Shown: positions 17,637-28,131, counted from the first letter of the stretch. The stretch is 64,000 bases of DNA from Spirosoma aureum (GCF_011604685.1 NZ_CP050063.1:8473001-8537000), one strand, 5' to 3'. Notes: generated from the letters alone by a model not told the origin. Made by a program: numbers and translations.

Positions 17637-20600
17637 ATGAAAAAACTTGGGAAGTTATTTACCCTTACTACAATCATGAAGATTACTTGTGTACAGTTGA
17701 TACTGGCTGTAGTCTTTGCGGGCTTAACGATGGCTCGAAACGGAATGGCACAGGATTTATTGAATCGGCAGGTATCGGTTCAATTCGATCATAAGGACTT
17801 GAAAACCGTGCTCCGTCGCATCGAAAAAGCGGCTAATGTGAAGTTCACCTACGTTCCTCAACTGATCGAAACGGAGAACAAAGTGTCGATTCGGGCCACA
17901 AATGACCGGCTCGAAGTGGTGCTCGACCGGCTGCTGAAACCGCTGAATATCAGCTATCAGATTTCGGGAAATTATATTGTGCTACGAAGAGAAACATCGC
18001 GGGTAGACAATACACCCGTTCCAACCGAATCGCTTCGGGTCGATGATCTGATCGTTACGGGTACTATTACCGACGAAAAAGGAGTCACGTTGCCGGGCGT
18101 CAGTGTACTGCTGAAAGGCACGCAGCGTGGTACCGTCACCGATGGCAATGGCGCATTTCGATTGGCAGTGCCTACGAATTCGGCGATACTGGTGTTCAGC
18201 TTTGTTGGCTATGTACCTCAGGAAGTGGCTATTGGAAATCGCACCTCCTTCGATATACAGCTGGCACTCGACAACAAGGCATTGGGCGAAGTGGTTGTCG
18301 TAGGGTACGGTACCCGCACGAAAACTTCTTTAACCGGCTCCATTGCATCAATCAAAGCCGACGAGTTGAAAGTCACGCCAGTCGCTAATTTGGCCCAGGG
18401 AATTCAGGGGCGCGTGAGTGGCTTGGACATGCGCCAGAACTCAGGTACACCGGGGGGCAATATCAGCGTACGTATTCGGGGTACCAATTCCATCAACGGA
18501 ACATCCGAGCCGCTTTATGTGATCGATGGCATTCAGATATCGGCTACCTCGGCGGTCAATGCCGCCAATCCACTTTCTCAGATAAATCCCTCTGATATTG
18601 AGTCGGTAGAGGTGTTGAAGGATGCGTCGGCGACGGCCATTTACGGGGCCAGGGCAGCAAATGGTGTCGTGCTGATTACCACCAAACGAGGCAAAGACGG
18701 TGTCACCAATGTGTCTTACGATGCCTATGTGGGCCAGCAGGAAACCACCCGAAAATTGGGCATTTTGAATGCTACGCAATTCGCCCAGCTGGAAAACGAT
18801 ACGTATAGCCCTACCGTCATCTATCCAAATCCAGGCAGTGCCGGTCAGGGGACTAATTATCTGGACTTGATTTTTCGGAAAGCGTTAATTCAAAATCATC
18901 AGCTCTCGGTCACCAGTGGTAACAACAAGACACAAATTGCGGTGGGCGCTAACTATTTCAGTCAGGATGGTATCATTAAAAATACTGATTATAAACGGTA
19001 TGCCTTCCGAGCGAATATCGACCATCGCATTAGTGACCGAATCAAAGTGGGCACCAGCCTGTATTACACTGTCACGGATGAAGATCGGCTCAATGCAGGT
19101 GGAACGGGCGTGAACGTAACCAGTGCCCGCGAAGGAATTCTGGGCCGGGCGGTGGCCGCTCCTCCTACCCTGCTCCCGTTCCGACCTGATGGTAGCGTGT
19201 ACTCCTTTGCGGATCAGTTTAATGGTCGCTATCGGGAAACAGTCAATCCAATGGGGGAACTGGCCAAGAAGAACTATACGAATAGCAACCGGCTTCTGGG
19301 CAACTTATACCTCGACATAACGCTTACCAAAGGGCTAACCTACCGGGCCAGCTTCAACGCCGACCTGACTTCCAGTTTACAGGAGTTGTACTCGCCCCGC
19401 TCCATTGTCGATTCGATTTCGCTTGGGAATGCCAGCGCCGTTAATGGAAGTGCCAGCAACAACAGCGCTTATGTAAAAACCCTCTTGCACGAGAGCATTC
19501 TGACCTATAAGAACGTGTTCGGCCAGCATCATGCGATCAATGCGACGGTGGTGTATGGAACTCAGTCAGAGATACTTCAGAACAATAACCAGACGGCTTC
19601 CGGCTTTGGGAATGATTTTACCGAGAACTGGTCAACGTCAAACGCTACCGTGTATGCACTGTCGAGTTTCCGAAACAAAAGCAATCTGGTTTCCTATCTG
19701 GGCCGGATTGGCTATGGCTATAAAGACCGGTATTTTCTGGATTTGACCGCTCGGGTCGATGGGTCGAGCAAATTCGGAGCGAACAATAAATACGGATTTT
19801 TTCCGGCTATATCGGGTGCCTGGCGAATCATCGAAGAGGATTTTATGAAGCCCGTAACCTTTATCACCGACCTGAAGCTTCGGGCCAGTTATGGAATTAC
19901 CGGAAATGCGGGAGCCATCGGGCCTTATCAGTCGTTGGCCACGGTGAGCGGACAAGGTTATAATTACAACTTCAATAATACCGTACTGACGGGTATCAAC
20001 CCAAGTGGCATTGCCAATCCTGACCTAAAATGGGAACAGGCTACCCAGCTCGATATTGGCCTAGACCTGGCTTTTCTGAATAATCGACTGACCGTTGTGG
20101 CTGATTATTACCACAAACGCACCGATAACTTACTCTTTACTAAAGCCGTACCGATGTCATCGGGTTATACGACCATAACGGGAAACTACGGCTCTATTGA
20201 AAACAAGGGTATTGAATTGGGAGTTAGCGCCAAAATTTTAACCGGTACTGTCAAGTGGGAAGCCTCGGGAAATATTACGTTCAATAGCAACAAGGTGCTG
20301 GCGCTGGATGGTATTCAGAATGAATTGGCCTTGTCGAGCTATTCGCTGCTGAAAGTCGGTTATCCGCTGGGCATTTACCGTACCTACATTCTGGATGGCA
20401 TCAACCAGACCGGCGAAACGTTTTTGCCCGGTTACGATGCCCGCACGGGTGGGTTTAAAATCAAAGATGTCAATAACGACGGTAAAATCAGCACCGACGA
20501 TCAGGTCATTGTCGGCAACGCACAACCCAAGTACTTTTTCGGTTTTTCCAGCTCCGTGAAATACAAAAATTTCGAGTTGAGCGGATTTCTGCAAGGCATA

Positions 20601-21002
20601 CAGGGCAGTCGTTTGTTCAATGGATTCCGCTTCACGTTCGAGACGCCTTCCGGGCAAGTGAATCTGCTGGAAGGCATGGCGAACCGCTGGTCGGCTACCA
20701 ATCCCAACAATGAGTATGTCAAACCGGCCCAGGGCACGAACCTGCCAGTTGGCGATCGCTGGGTGGAAGACAATTCCTATGTCCGGGTTAAGAATTTAAC
20801 GCTGGCGTACAACATACCCCGCGTCAAATTCAGCAAGGGAATTCGGGCTTATGTAAGCGGGAATAACCTATTTACCATTACCAACTACCAGGGCTGGGAC
20901 CCAGAGTCCAACAATTACGGGAGCTCGAATGCGCTGTTTTACGACAACGGCACCTACCCAGCGGCCAAATCATACGTAATCGGCCTTCAGTGTACTTTCT
21001 GA
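17637..21002 (+). CDS. SusC/RagA-family TonB-linked outer-membrane protein with STN domain
   Basis: About 1121 residues from the start at 17637 (MKKLGKLFTL); the longer frame from 17499 adds 46 residues without an export signal. Order: signal (to about MAQD), STN domain (about 45-118, VQFDHKDLKTVLRRIEKAAN), carboxypeptidase-regulatory-like domain (about 135-220), the SusC signature ALGEVVVVGYGTR, plug (VRIRGTNSINGTSEPLYVID, VEVLKDASATAIYGARAANG), and a 22-strand-type barrel ending in ...VIGLQCTF. It imports an oligosaccharide together with the SusD lipoprotein 20 bases downstream. The STN domain marks it as a signal-transducing transporter working with the FecR protein upstream. Confidence 0.93.
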   Translation: MKKLGKLFTLTTIMKITCVQLILAVVFAGLTMARNGMAQDLLNRQVSVQFDHKDLKTVLRRIEKAANVKFTYVPQLIETENKVSIRATNDRLEVVLDRLLKPLNISYQISGNYIVLRRETSRVDNTPVPTESLRVDDLIVTGTITDEKGVTLPGVSVLLKGTQRGTVTDGNGAFRLAVPTNSAILVFSFVGYVPQEVAIGNRTSFDIQLALDNKALGEVVVVGYGTRTKTSLTGSIASIKADELKVTPVANLAQGIQGRVSGLDMRQNSGTPGGNISVRIRGTNSINGTSEPLYVIDGIQISATSAVNAANPLSQINPSDIESVEVLKDASATAIYGARAANGVVLITTKRGKDGVTNVSYDAYVGQQETTRKLGILNATQFAQLENDTYSPTVIYPNPGSAGQGTNYLDLIFRKALIQNHQLSVTSGNNKTQIAVGANYFSQDGIIKNTDYKRYAFRANIDHRISDRIKVGTSLYYTVTDEDRLNAGGTGVNVTSAREGILGRAVAAPPTLLPFRPDGSVYSFADQFNGRYRETVNPMGELAKKNYTNSNRLLGNLYLDITLTKGLTYRASFNADLTSSLQELYSPRSIVDSISLGNASAVNGSASNNSAYVKTLLHESILTYKNVFGQHHAINATVVYGTQSEILQNNNQTASGFGNDFTENWSTSNATVYALSSFRNKSNLVSYLGRIGYGYKDRYFLDLTARVDGSSKFGANNKYGFFPAISGAWRIIEEDFMKPVTFITDLKLRASYGITGNAGAIGPYQSLATVSGQGYNYNFNNTVLTGINPSGIANPDLKWEQATQLDIGLDLAFLNNRLTVVADYYHKRTDNLLFTKAVPMSSGYTTITGNYGSIENKGIELGVSAKILTGTVKWEASGNITFNSNKVLALDGIQNELALSSYSLLKVGYPLGIYRTYILDGINQTGETFLPGYDARTGGFKIKDVNNDGKISTDDQVIVGNAQPKYFFGFSSSVKYKNFELSGFLQGIQGSRLFNGFRFTFETPSGQVNLLEGMANRWSATNPNNEYVKPAQGTNLPVGDRWVEDNSYVRVKNLTLAYNIPRVKFSKGIRAYVSGNNLFTITNYQGWDPESNNYGSSNALFYDNGTYPAAKSYVIGLQCTF

Positions 21003-21022
21003 CCTTAAAAAAACCTACCCTT

Positions 21023-22519
21023 ATGAACCGATATTTTTCAAAATCCATCCTGGTGGCGCTGGTTATGGTGTTCTGCTCCAGTGCCTGTCAAAAATTAGAC
21101 GAGGATGTGTATTCCTCCGTGATCACAACGAATTTTTACAAAAGCGCTCAGGATGCCGAAGCCGCCCTGATCGCAGCCTATGGCCCTATAAATGACCTGT
21201 TCGATCAGGCTCCCTTTGTTTTTGGTTCTGATTTTGCCGGTGATCAACTTTGGGTCAAACCCGTTGTGGGGCGGAACGTGTTTGCCTTGTACAGTTACGA
21301 CACCGATTATTCTGGCCCGAAAAGCTTTGGCCGCACTGCCGAGAGCCCTTACGGATTATGGCAGTTTTGCTACAAAGGCATCGAGAATGCGAACTGGGTC
21401 ATTGAAAAAGTACCGTCGATTACTATGGAGGCTACTCGCCGAAATGCCATTGTGGGCGAAGCTCTCTTTCTTCGGGCGCTGTATCATTTCACACTGACAA
21501 AGAATTTCGGGGATGTTGTCATTCGGTTATCACCCAGTAAAAGTGAAACCGATGCGCTGGTTGCCAAAAGCCCCAGGGCCGATGTGTACAAACAGATTTA
21601 TAAAGATCTGGATGAAGCGATCATCAGACTGCCATCTTATTCAGCCGCAACGATAAAAGGACGATCATCCAAAGAAGTGGCTATTGGATTTTATGCGAAG
21701 GCCGCGCTTTATGCCGAAGACTGGGCCACTGCCAAAGCGAAAGCACTGGAAGTAATCAATTCCGGGAAGTACTCGCTGATGGCCAATGTCCTGGATGTAT
21801 TTGATGTGGAAAAAGAAGATCTGGCTCGCCAGGAAAACATGTTTGCCTTCGAGGGCGATAACAGCACGAAAGCACGAGGTACTACCCTGATGGGTTTCTG
21901 CGGGCCAGCCAACAGTGCCAGCCGGGATTACGGCAACATGACATTCGGCTCCATCTTCGCGTTTCAGGCCTTCTTTGACTCATTCAATCCAATTGATAAA
22001 CGGCGACAGTTAATGGATACCACCTACATCAGCGTGGCGGGGAAAGTGGTTCCCCAAAAGGACATCACGCCTTATACGGTGAAAGGTGTATTGATTAAGA
22101 AATACATGGACAAAAACTCAGTTGGAGCGAAAGGACGGAACAACGTACCTATGCTTCGGCTGGCCGATTTATACCTGATTGCCTCCGAAGCTGAAGCTCG
22201 TTTGAACGGCCCAACCACAACAGCCTATCAATACATCAATGCCATTCGAAACAGGGCGGGCTTGGCCAATCTTACCGCGGGATTGAGCAAAGACGATTTT
22301 ATTCGTGCCGTTTTGCAGGAACGGAGTTGGGAGTTTTTTGCCGAGGGGGATCGCTGGTACGATCTCACCCGTACCAATACCTTCCTGACGGTCATTCCGA
22401 AAGCCGTTAATGAGGTGTATCCGACACGAACTCCCCAGGCTAAACATCGCTATTATCCCATTCCGCTGGACGAAATCAGGGCGAATCCCAAACTCGAACA
22501 AAATCCGGACTGGAAATGA
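21023..22519 (+). CDS. SusD/RagB-family nutrient-binding lipoprotein
   Basis: A 498-residue surface lipoprotein. The start at 21023 (MNRYFSKSIL) gives a lipoprotein signal with lipidated Cys 22 (SSAC). The N-terminal TPR-like SusD half includes EAALIAAYGPINDLF and GEALFLRALYHFTLTKNFGD; the C-terminal half has LRLADLYLIASEAEARLNG, AINAIRNRAG-like INAIRNRAGLA and the family-typical ending YPIPLDEIRANPKLEQNPDW. It caps the SusC barrel and binds the glycan. It overlaps the next gene by four bases (ATGA), indicating translational coupling. Confidence 0.93.
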   Translation: MNRYFSKSILVALVMVFCSSACQKLDEDVYSSVITTNFYKSAQDAEAALIAAYGPINDLFDQAPFVFGSDFAGDQLWVKPVVGRNVFALYSYDTDYSGPKSFGRTAESPYGLWQFCYKGIENANWVIEKVPSITMEATRRNAIVGEALFLRALYHFTLTKNFGDVVIRLSPSKSETDALVAKSPRADVYKQIYKDLDEAIIRLPSYSAATIKGRSSKEVAIGFYAKAALYAEDWATAKAKALEVINSGKYSLMANVLDVFDVEKEDLARQENMFAFEGDNSTKARGTTLMGFCGPANSASRDYGNMTFGSIFAFQAFFDSFNPIDKRRQLMDTTYISVAGKVVPQKDITPYTVKGVLIKKYMDKNSVGAKGRNNVPMLRLADLYLIASEAEARLNGPTTTAYQYINAIRNRAGLANLTAGLSKDDFIRAVLQERSWEFFAEGDRWYDLTRTNTFLTVIPKAVNEVYPTRTPQAKHRYYPIPLDEIRANPKLEQNPDWK

Positions 22520-23850
22520 GACAGCGCCAGCCAAAACAAGGAATTGCGCTCGCATTGCTCCTATTTCTTGGCCTTTGCTCATTCCAGAAACTGCCAGTAG
22601 CTCCCGAATGGAATGTCCATTCGGGAGACAGCGACAGCCTGAATATGGAAAAAGCGCACCAGGAAATCTGGCGTCGGTTCGTCGATGAGCACAACATCCT
22701 CATCGACTTTGCAGACTCGTCCGGGAAATTTGCCCGCCCCACGGCAGACGAGTTTTTGTTGAATAAACCCAATGCATTGGGTTGGTGGACGCCGACGGAA
22801 AATGGCTCAATGTTCAACGGGCTCTATCTGGACGGACTTTGCCAGCGATGGCTGTACTGGCATCGGGAAACCGACCGAATCAAGGCGAGAAAGTTAGCGC
22901 AGGGATTGCTATTTCTGGCCTCTGTTGGCGACACGCCCGGCTTCATTGGTCGGGGTGTGGCCACAGATGGCAAAACGCCCCCGGCGATGGGCTCGAATGA
23001 CCAGACTTCCCCCTGGTTTTACGGGCTATGGCGTTACCTGTATTCGGGCCTGCCTGAGCCACAGGAACGTAAGCAGCTTATCGCCAAGATGGTTGAGGTG
23101 GCCAATGTGCTTCAATCGACAGGCTGGCGACTGCCAACAACGGCGTATTCACCGGCCCGTTACCGAAACACATTCGCTACCTTCAGTTGGGAAGGAGCAC
23201 CCCGGTTGCTGTTCATCCTTAAAGCTATGCATCAATTAACCAACGATGCGAAATGGGATAAGCTCTATCGGGAAGCCGCCTACGAAACGGGTGGAGAACC
23301 CAACCGCAGTCGCCTTCAGATATGTGCCGACGGTATGCTATTCGACATTCCGAAGCAGTTTCGCTGGACGGGCGTATCGAGTACGGTGGATGTGCGGGCG
23401 CTGTGGGAAATGGAAACCGATCCTGCTATGCGTGCCGCCTATGAACAGGGACTAAACGCCAGCGCCCGTAGTGCGGTCGTTGATGTAGCTCGCTGGCATC
23501 TGTTCGATAACAACGACCGAAAGGTCTTTCTGCACGATTGGCGCAGTCTGAATCAGTGGTGGAAACCACAACACAGTGAGCAGGATGCCCTTACTGTATC
23601 AGCAACACAGCTTACCGAACTGGTCAAATTATCTCCACGTCGTAATTATGAACTTAGTCTTGTACGCGAACCACTTTGGATGGCCTGGATTGTGGCAATG
23701 GCTCCCGACCGGACACTAGTTGATCCCTATCGCACCGAAATGCTGGGGGCTATAGGCCATTTTCAGTATGACCGCCTGACTTATTCTCAGTTTTTTCCGG
23801 CCGAAACTGTCTGGTTCCGCCTTCAAAAAAACGCGCCGAAATCACGATGA
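22516..23850 (+). CDS. Exported protein of unknown activity, PUL-linked, copy 1
   Basis: A 444-residue exported protein (signal about 1-24). The evenly spaced helices and Trp/Gly-rich loops (NALGWWTPTENGSMFNGLYL, VGDTPGFIGRGVATDGKTPP, NDQTSPWFYGLWRYLYSGLP) suggest an alpha/alpha-toroid fold as in unsaturated glucuronyl hydrolases and polysaccharide lyases. I do not recognise a named family and no catalytic residue can be assigned with confidence; conserved Asp/Glu candidates are those shared with copy 2 (23847-25181), for example in DG and the S-N/D-D-Q-T motif. It overlaps SusD upstream and copy 2 downstream by four bases each, so it is the operon's likely degradative enzyme. Confidence 0.75.
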   Translation: MRQRQPKQGIALALLLFLGLCSFQKLPVAPEWNVHSGDSDSLNMEKAHQEIWRRFVDEHNILIDFADSSGKFARPTADEFLLNKPNALGWWTPTENGSMFNGLYLDGLCQRWLYWHRETDRIKARKLAQGLLFLASVGDTPGFIGRGVATDGKTPPAMGSNDQTSPWFYGLWRYLYSGLPEPQERKQLIAKMVEVANVLQSTGWRLPTTAYSPARYRNTFATFSWEGAPRLLFILKAMHQLTNDAKWDKLYREAAYETGGEPNRSRLQICADGMLFDIPKQFRWTGVSSTVDVRALWEMETDPAMRAAYEQGLNASARSAVVDVARWHLFDNNDRKVFLHDWRSLNQWWKPQHSEQDALTVSATQLTELVKLSPRRNYELSLVREPLWMAWIVAMAPDRTLVDPYRTEMLGAIGHFQYDRLTYSQFFPAETVWFRLQKNAPKSR

Positions 23851-25181
23851 AACGTTCTAATTGTGTGCTGATTTTCGCAATCAGCTTTTTAATAACTACT
23901 TCGGTAGTGGCCCAATCAACCTCCACGCTCCAGGCTGACAGTGATGTACAAAATCAGGTTGAACGGGCTTTACAGGAGATAAACCGACGGTTTATTAGTC
24001 CACAACACGGCATTTTGTACGACTATGCTGGTCGGGATGGGAACAATTTTCTGCCAACTCCCGACGACTGTAAAACCGATAAACCCAATGGTCTGGCCTG
24101 GTGGTCACCCATTGAAAACGGTGCCTTTTTCAATGGGATTTACCTCGATGGGCTTTGCAATCGCTGGAAGATTAGCCGAAAGGAAGTCGATGCACGCGAA
24201 GCCCGTAAAGTGGCCGACGGATTGGTACGACTGGCAACGGTTGGGAACGTGCCTGGATTTATTGCCCGGGATGTCGCTTCTGACGGTAAAAGTCATCATG
24301 TGGCCGGTTCCGATGATCAAACGGGCCCCTGGTTTTATGGCATGTGGCGTTACGTCAACAGTGGCATTCCTGATCGAGCCGAAAAAGCCCGGTTCATTCG
24401 TTTGATGGAAACCGTGGGCGATGCGCTGGAACAGACGAACTGGCAACTCCCCTGCGACCGGGAAGGCTATGGTTTTCGCGGGAATCTGACCGATAAAGGC
24501 TGTCGAATTTCGGTTCGGTTGGTCTTTATCTACCGCGCCCTGTATGATGTTACGCAGCATAAAAAGTGGCTCGATGGTTATTATCGTCGATTGAAGGAGA
24601 TTCCCGAAGGTGATTCGCTATCTCGCCTGGAGCTATGTGCACAGGGAATTCCTTACGAAACGACAGCACCCGAAAAAGGAAATAAGACCGAAAACGAATT
24701 CTGGATCACCGGCATTTCACAGGCTAATCTAAAGGCGCTAGTCGAACTGGAACAAGATCCGAACCTGCGCGAAAAATTCAGAAAAGGGTTGCTTATCAGC
24801 GCCGAAAAAGCAGCATTGCACCTGTCTCGGCATAAAAACTTCGATAATGCACACGCATTCGGCTTTAATGAAGATTGGCGGCTGGTAAACAGTTTATGGA
24901 AACCGCAACCCGACATTGCCACTACTCTTGCCCTGGCCCTTCTACAGGCGAAGGAATGGTCGAACTTATCGCCTGCCAGAGGTTATGAAGACAAACACAT
25001 GCGTGAACCGCTGTTTGCCGCATGGGTAGTGCTTTTATCGGGAAACAAAAACTTAATTGATAAGCACAAGTCCATCCTGCAAAGCACCATCATGCATTAT
25101 GACTGGAAGCGGCTTTATACGTCCCGATTCTTTGTGGTTGTCCCGGCTTTTTATGAAGCGAAACTGAATCATCTCCTGTGA
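23847..25181 (+). CDS. Exported protein of unknown activity, PUL-linked, copy 2
   Basis: A 444-residue paralogue of the preceding gene, with signal peptide about 1-23 (ending SVVAQ). It keeps the same blocks in the same order: KPNGLAWWSPIENGAFFNGI, YLDGLCNRWK, VGNVPGFIARDVASDGKSHH, SDDQTGPWFYGMWRYVNSGI and a C-terminal REPLFAAWVV. The two copies diverge mainly in the middle (copy 2 has a ...YETTAPEKGNKTENEFWITG insert-like loop). Tandem duplication with divergence suggests two specificities on one glycan. It is the last gene of the operon; an inverted repeat follows at 25225-25298. Confidence 0.75.
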   Translation: MKRSNCVLIFAISFLITTSVVAQSTSTLQADSDVQNQVERALQEINRRFISPQHGILYDYAGRDGNNFLPTPDDCKTDKPNGLAWWSPIENGAFFNGIYLDGLCNRWKISRKEVDAREARKVADGLVRLATVGNVPGFIARDVASDGKSHHVAGSDDQTGPWFYGMWRYVNSGIPDRAEKARFIRLMETVGDALEQTNWQLPCDREGYGFRGNLTDKGCRISVRLVFIYRALYDVTQHKKWLDGYYRRLKEIPEGDSLSRLELCAQGIPYETTAPEKGNKTENEFWITGISQANLKALVELEQDPNLREKFRKGLLISAEKAALHLSRHKNFDNAHAFGFNEDWRLVNSLWKPQPDIATTLALALLQAKEWSNLSPARGYEDKHMREPLFAAWVVLLSGNKNLIDKHKSILQSTIMHYDWKRLYTSRFFVVVPAFYEAKLNHLL

Positions 25182-25224
25182 GAAGCTCTAGACTAGTCCA
25201 AAATGAGCAATATACATCGGTGAC

Positions 25225-25298
25225 TTGTCCTGAAATCGAATGATTGTGCGGGGACTATTGAATTCCCGGGAAAATCATTCGATTTCAGGGCGGGGCAA
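25225..25298. repeat. Long inverted repeat after the SusC/SusD operon
   Basis: A perfect 17-bp inverted repeat (CCTGAAATCGAATGATT at 25229-25245, complement at 25273-25289) with weaker outward pairing (CTTG at 25225, CAAG at 25298) encloses 27 bases. It may be the operon terminator or a remnant of a small mobile repeat. The rest of 25182-25554 holds no supported gene; an 88-codon minus-strand frame over it looks like chance. Confidence 0.6.
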
Positions 25299-25554
25299 GA
25301 AAAATTTCTTCTATCAGTAATGAGTACCTTGCTATACTGCTCAAAAGCATCAAGCCTAATTAAGCTTACTAAGACTAAAGGCAGTATCAATTCTACAACC
25401 AGATACAGTTGAGCCGAACATTTAACCATATTTGTAAGTCTTTTGTAGGCATCGAACATCTGGTAACGACAAGTTGGCTACCCTAACGGATCGAGTGCGA
25501 ATAGTAAAGACAAATTAACTTCGTGCTCCGGGAGACAACTCAGCCCTTTTTTCT

Positions 25555-28056
25555 GTGAAAACAGCTGCACCTGATCATAACTACCCTTTCTGGCAGGGAG
25601 GGGGAGAAATGGGTGAACTCACCCGAAATCACGACTGGTCGAAAACCGCTCTGGGCACACCCGATCAGTGGCCACAGAGCCTCAAAACTACCCTGGGCAT
25701 TATTTTACATTCCGCATTTCCCATGCTCCTGTTCTGGGGTGAGGAATTGATTTGTTTTTACAACGATGCTTTTCGTCCCAGCCTGGGAAAAGAAGGCAAA
25801 CATCCAGGCCAAGGCAAGAAAGGGCCTGAAATGTGGGCGGAAATCTGGGACTTTATCGGTCCACTCATCAACCAGGTCATGAAAACCGGAGAGCCGGTTT
25901 TCTTCCAGGACCAGTTGGTTCCTTTCTATCGCAACGGTCAGATTGAAGACATCTACTGGACCTTTAGTTATAGTCCGACTTATGGCGATAGCGGCCACAT
26001 TGATGGGGTCTTTGTCACCTGTACCGAAACCACCCGTGCCGTCCTCGATCACCAAAAACTGCAAGCCAGTGAAGCCCAGTATCGGCTCATTTTTGAGCAG
26101 GCACCGGTGGCTATTGGAACCATGCGGGGTGAAGACCTGATCATTGAAACGGCCAATGCCAAAGTGCTGGAAATCCTGGACAAAACCCCTTCGATCATTG
26201 GTCAGCCCTGGTTTCAGGTGCTACCCGAATTAGTGGGAGAACCAGCCGAAACGATTATCAAAACCGTGTACCGGACTGGTGTTCCCTTTACCGTTTCGGA
26301 GTTTGGCGCACTGCTCCGTAAAAACGGTAAACTAGTGCAGGGTTACTATACGTTTAGTTACCTGCCGCTGACGGAGAATGGGGTAACCAGGGGCATTCTA
26401 CAAGTAGCGGTGGAAGTCACCGACCAAGTCGTAGCTCGCCGGAAAGTAACCGAGAGCGAAGCTAAACTGCAAGCCTTGATTGAGCAGGCCCCGGTCGCCA
26501 TGGCCTTATTTGTAGGTCCAGACTTAGTGATTGAGCTAGCCAACGAACTGATGATCAACTACTTTGGAAAAGGCCGATCAATTCTGGGCAAACCGATCCG
26601 GCAAGTGCTCACCAATCCGGGTGATCAGTTTGCGTTACAGCTACTCGATCAGGTCTTCACCACGGGTGTAGCCTATGAAGCCAAAGGGGCCTCTGCCGAC
26701 TTGACCATCGATGGCGTGTTTGGCAGGTACTATTTCGATTTTAGCTTAAAACCCCTTGTCAATGCAGCCGGTGAGGTCTATGCGATCCTGGAGACGGCTG
26801 TGGAAGTAACGGCGCAGGTACTGGCTCGACAACGGCTGGAAGAAACCGAGGCTGGCCTGCGCGGGGCGGTCGAGATGGCCCAGCTAGGCACCTGGAGTAT
26901 CGATGTGGCTACCAACGGACTCACCTATTCGGATCGGATGATCGAATGGTTTGGCTACGATCCGGGGGCACAGGACTATAACCAGGTGATTCCCATTCTA
27001 TTGGCAGAGGATCAGGACCGGGTTGCTGCCGCTGTGGCCCAAGCCCTGCTACCCGAATCGGATGGTATTTACGAACAAACCTATACCGTCATTCACCCCA
27101 GAACGGGTCAGAAACGGGTTCTGCATGCGCATGGCAAGACGGTGTTTGATGCCAGTGGGAAGGCTATTCGTCTCAATGGAACCGCTCGGGATATTACCCT
27201 CCAGCGAGAACTGCAAACGGCCCTTGAGCATGAAGTTCAGCAGCGCACCGAAGAACTGGCGAATGCCAATGAAGAGCTGGAGGCCAACAATGAGGAACTA
27301 GAAGAAGCCAATCAGCTTCTCTTGCGTTCAAATGACAATCTGCAAACATTTGCCTATGTGGCTTCGCACGATCTTCAGGAACCCCTGCGTAAAATTCAAC
27401 AGTTCGGAAATTTACTCACCGCCCGGCAAACGTCCTTATCGGCCGACGAATTGATTTATATTGAGCGGATGCAGTCAGCGGCTAGCCGCATGGCTACCCT
27501 CATTCGGGATTTGCTCAACTTTTCGCACTTGTCCACGCAACGTGATCCTACCAGGCTTGTACCCCTCAATGAGGTCGTTGATGACGTGCTGAATACCCTA
27601 GAGCTTGTCATGGCTGAGACCAAGGCTGAAGTGAAGGTCGATCCGTTGCCAACCATTCAGGGTGATGCCTTTCAACTAGCCCAGCTTTTTCAGAATCTAC
27701 TCGGAAATGCCCTCAAGTTTCGCCGTACGGATCAGACTGGTGTTCCGGTTGCCCCTAGGATCCGTATTACCACGAAAATAGTGGAGGGCAATGAGCTACC
27801 GTCTGGGGTAAAACCCACGCGAACGGCTAAAGCCTATTACCGGATCAATGTAATCGACAATGGGGTCGGCTTCGATGAAAAGTATCTAGACCGCATTTTT
27901 CAAGTCTTTCAGCGGCTGCACGGCAAGCATGAATTTTCTGGCACGGGCATTGGGTTAGCGATTTGTGAGCGGGTTGTGGTTAATCATGGCGGGGCGATTA
28001 CGGCCAGTAGTCAGCCAGGGCAGGGGGCGACGTTCAGCATCTATCTCCCTGCCTAG
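25555..28056 (+). CDS. Multi-PAS sensor histidine kinase
   Basis: An 833-residue soluble kinase with a GTG start at 25555 (no better start until residue 20). Four PAS-type modules are visible: about 30-165 (MLLFWGEELICFYNDAFRPS), 175-290, 300-430 and 440-555 (PAS_3-like, LGTWSIDVATNGLTYSDRMI). A coiled coil (about 555-600, TEELANANEELEANNEELEE) leads to HisKA with phospho-acceptor His 605 (YVASHDLQEPLRKIQ) and an HATPase_c domain (QNLLGNALKFR, DNGVGFDEKYLDRIF, GTGIGLAICERVV). There is no receiver or membrane segment, so it is a cytoplasmic sensor with its partner encoded elsewhere. It is monocistronic. Confidence 0.9.
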   Translation: MKTAAPDHNYPFWQGGGEMGELTRNHDWSKTALGTPDQWPQSLKTTLGIILHSAFPMLLFWGEELICFYNDAFRPSLGKEGKHPGQGKKGPEMWAEIWDFIGPLINQVMKTGEPVFFQDQLVPFYRNGQIEDIYWTFSYSPTYGDSGHIDGVFVTCTETTRAVLDHQKLQASEAQYRLIFEQAPVAIGTMRGEDLIIETANAKVLEILDKTPSIIGQPWFQVLPELVGEPAETIIKTVYRTGVPFTVSEFGALLRKNGKLVQGYYTFSYLPLTENGVTRGILQVAVEVTDQVVARRKVTESEAKLQALIEQAPVAMALFVGPDLVIELANELMINYFGKGRSILGKPIRQVLTNPGDQFALQLLDQVFTTGVAYEAKGASADLTIDGVFGRYYFDFSLKPLVNAAGEVYAILETAVEVTAQVLARQRLEETEAGLRGAVEMAQLGTWSIDVATNGLTYSDRMIEWFGYDPGAQDYNQVIPILLAEDQDRVAAAVAQALLPESDGIYEQTYTVIHPRTGQKRVLHAHGKTVFDASGKAIRLNGTARDITLQRELQTALEHEVQQRTEELANANEELEANNEELEEANQLLLRSNDNLQTFAYVASHDLQEPLRKIQQFGNLLTARQTSLSADELIYIERMQSAASRMATLIRDLLNFSHLSTQRDPTRLVPLNEVVDDVLNTLELVMAETKAEVKVDPLPTIQGDAFQLAQLFQNLLGNALKFRRTDQTGVPVAPRIRITTKIVEGNELPSGVKPTRTAKAYYRINVIDNGVGFDEKYLDRIFQVFQRLHGKHEFSGTGIGLAICERVVVNHGGAITASSQPGQGATFSIYLPA

Positions 28057-28131
28057 CACTCACTTTTATACTGGCCTAATCCCTCCCATGCGTCGAAAGT
28101 ATAGACGTAATTTTTAAATGGACCATCTTTC

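Noticed and set aside
25193..25459. 88-codon minus-strand frame after the SusC/D operon
   Set aside because: It overlaps an inverted repeat and shows no motif or conserved pattern.
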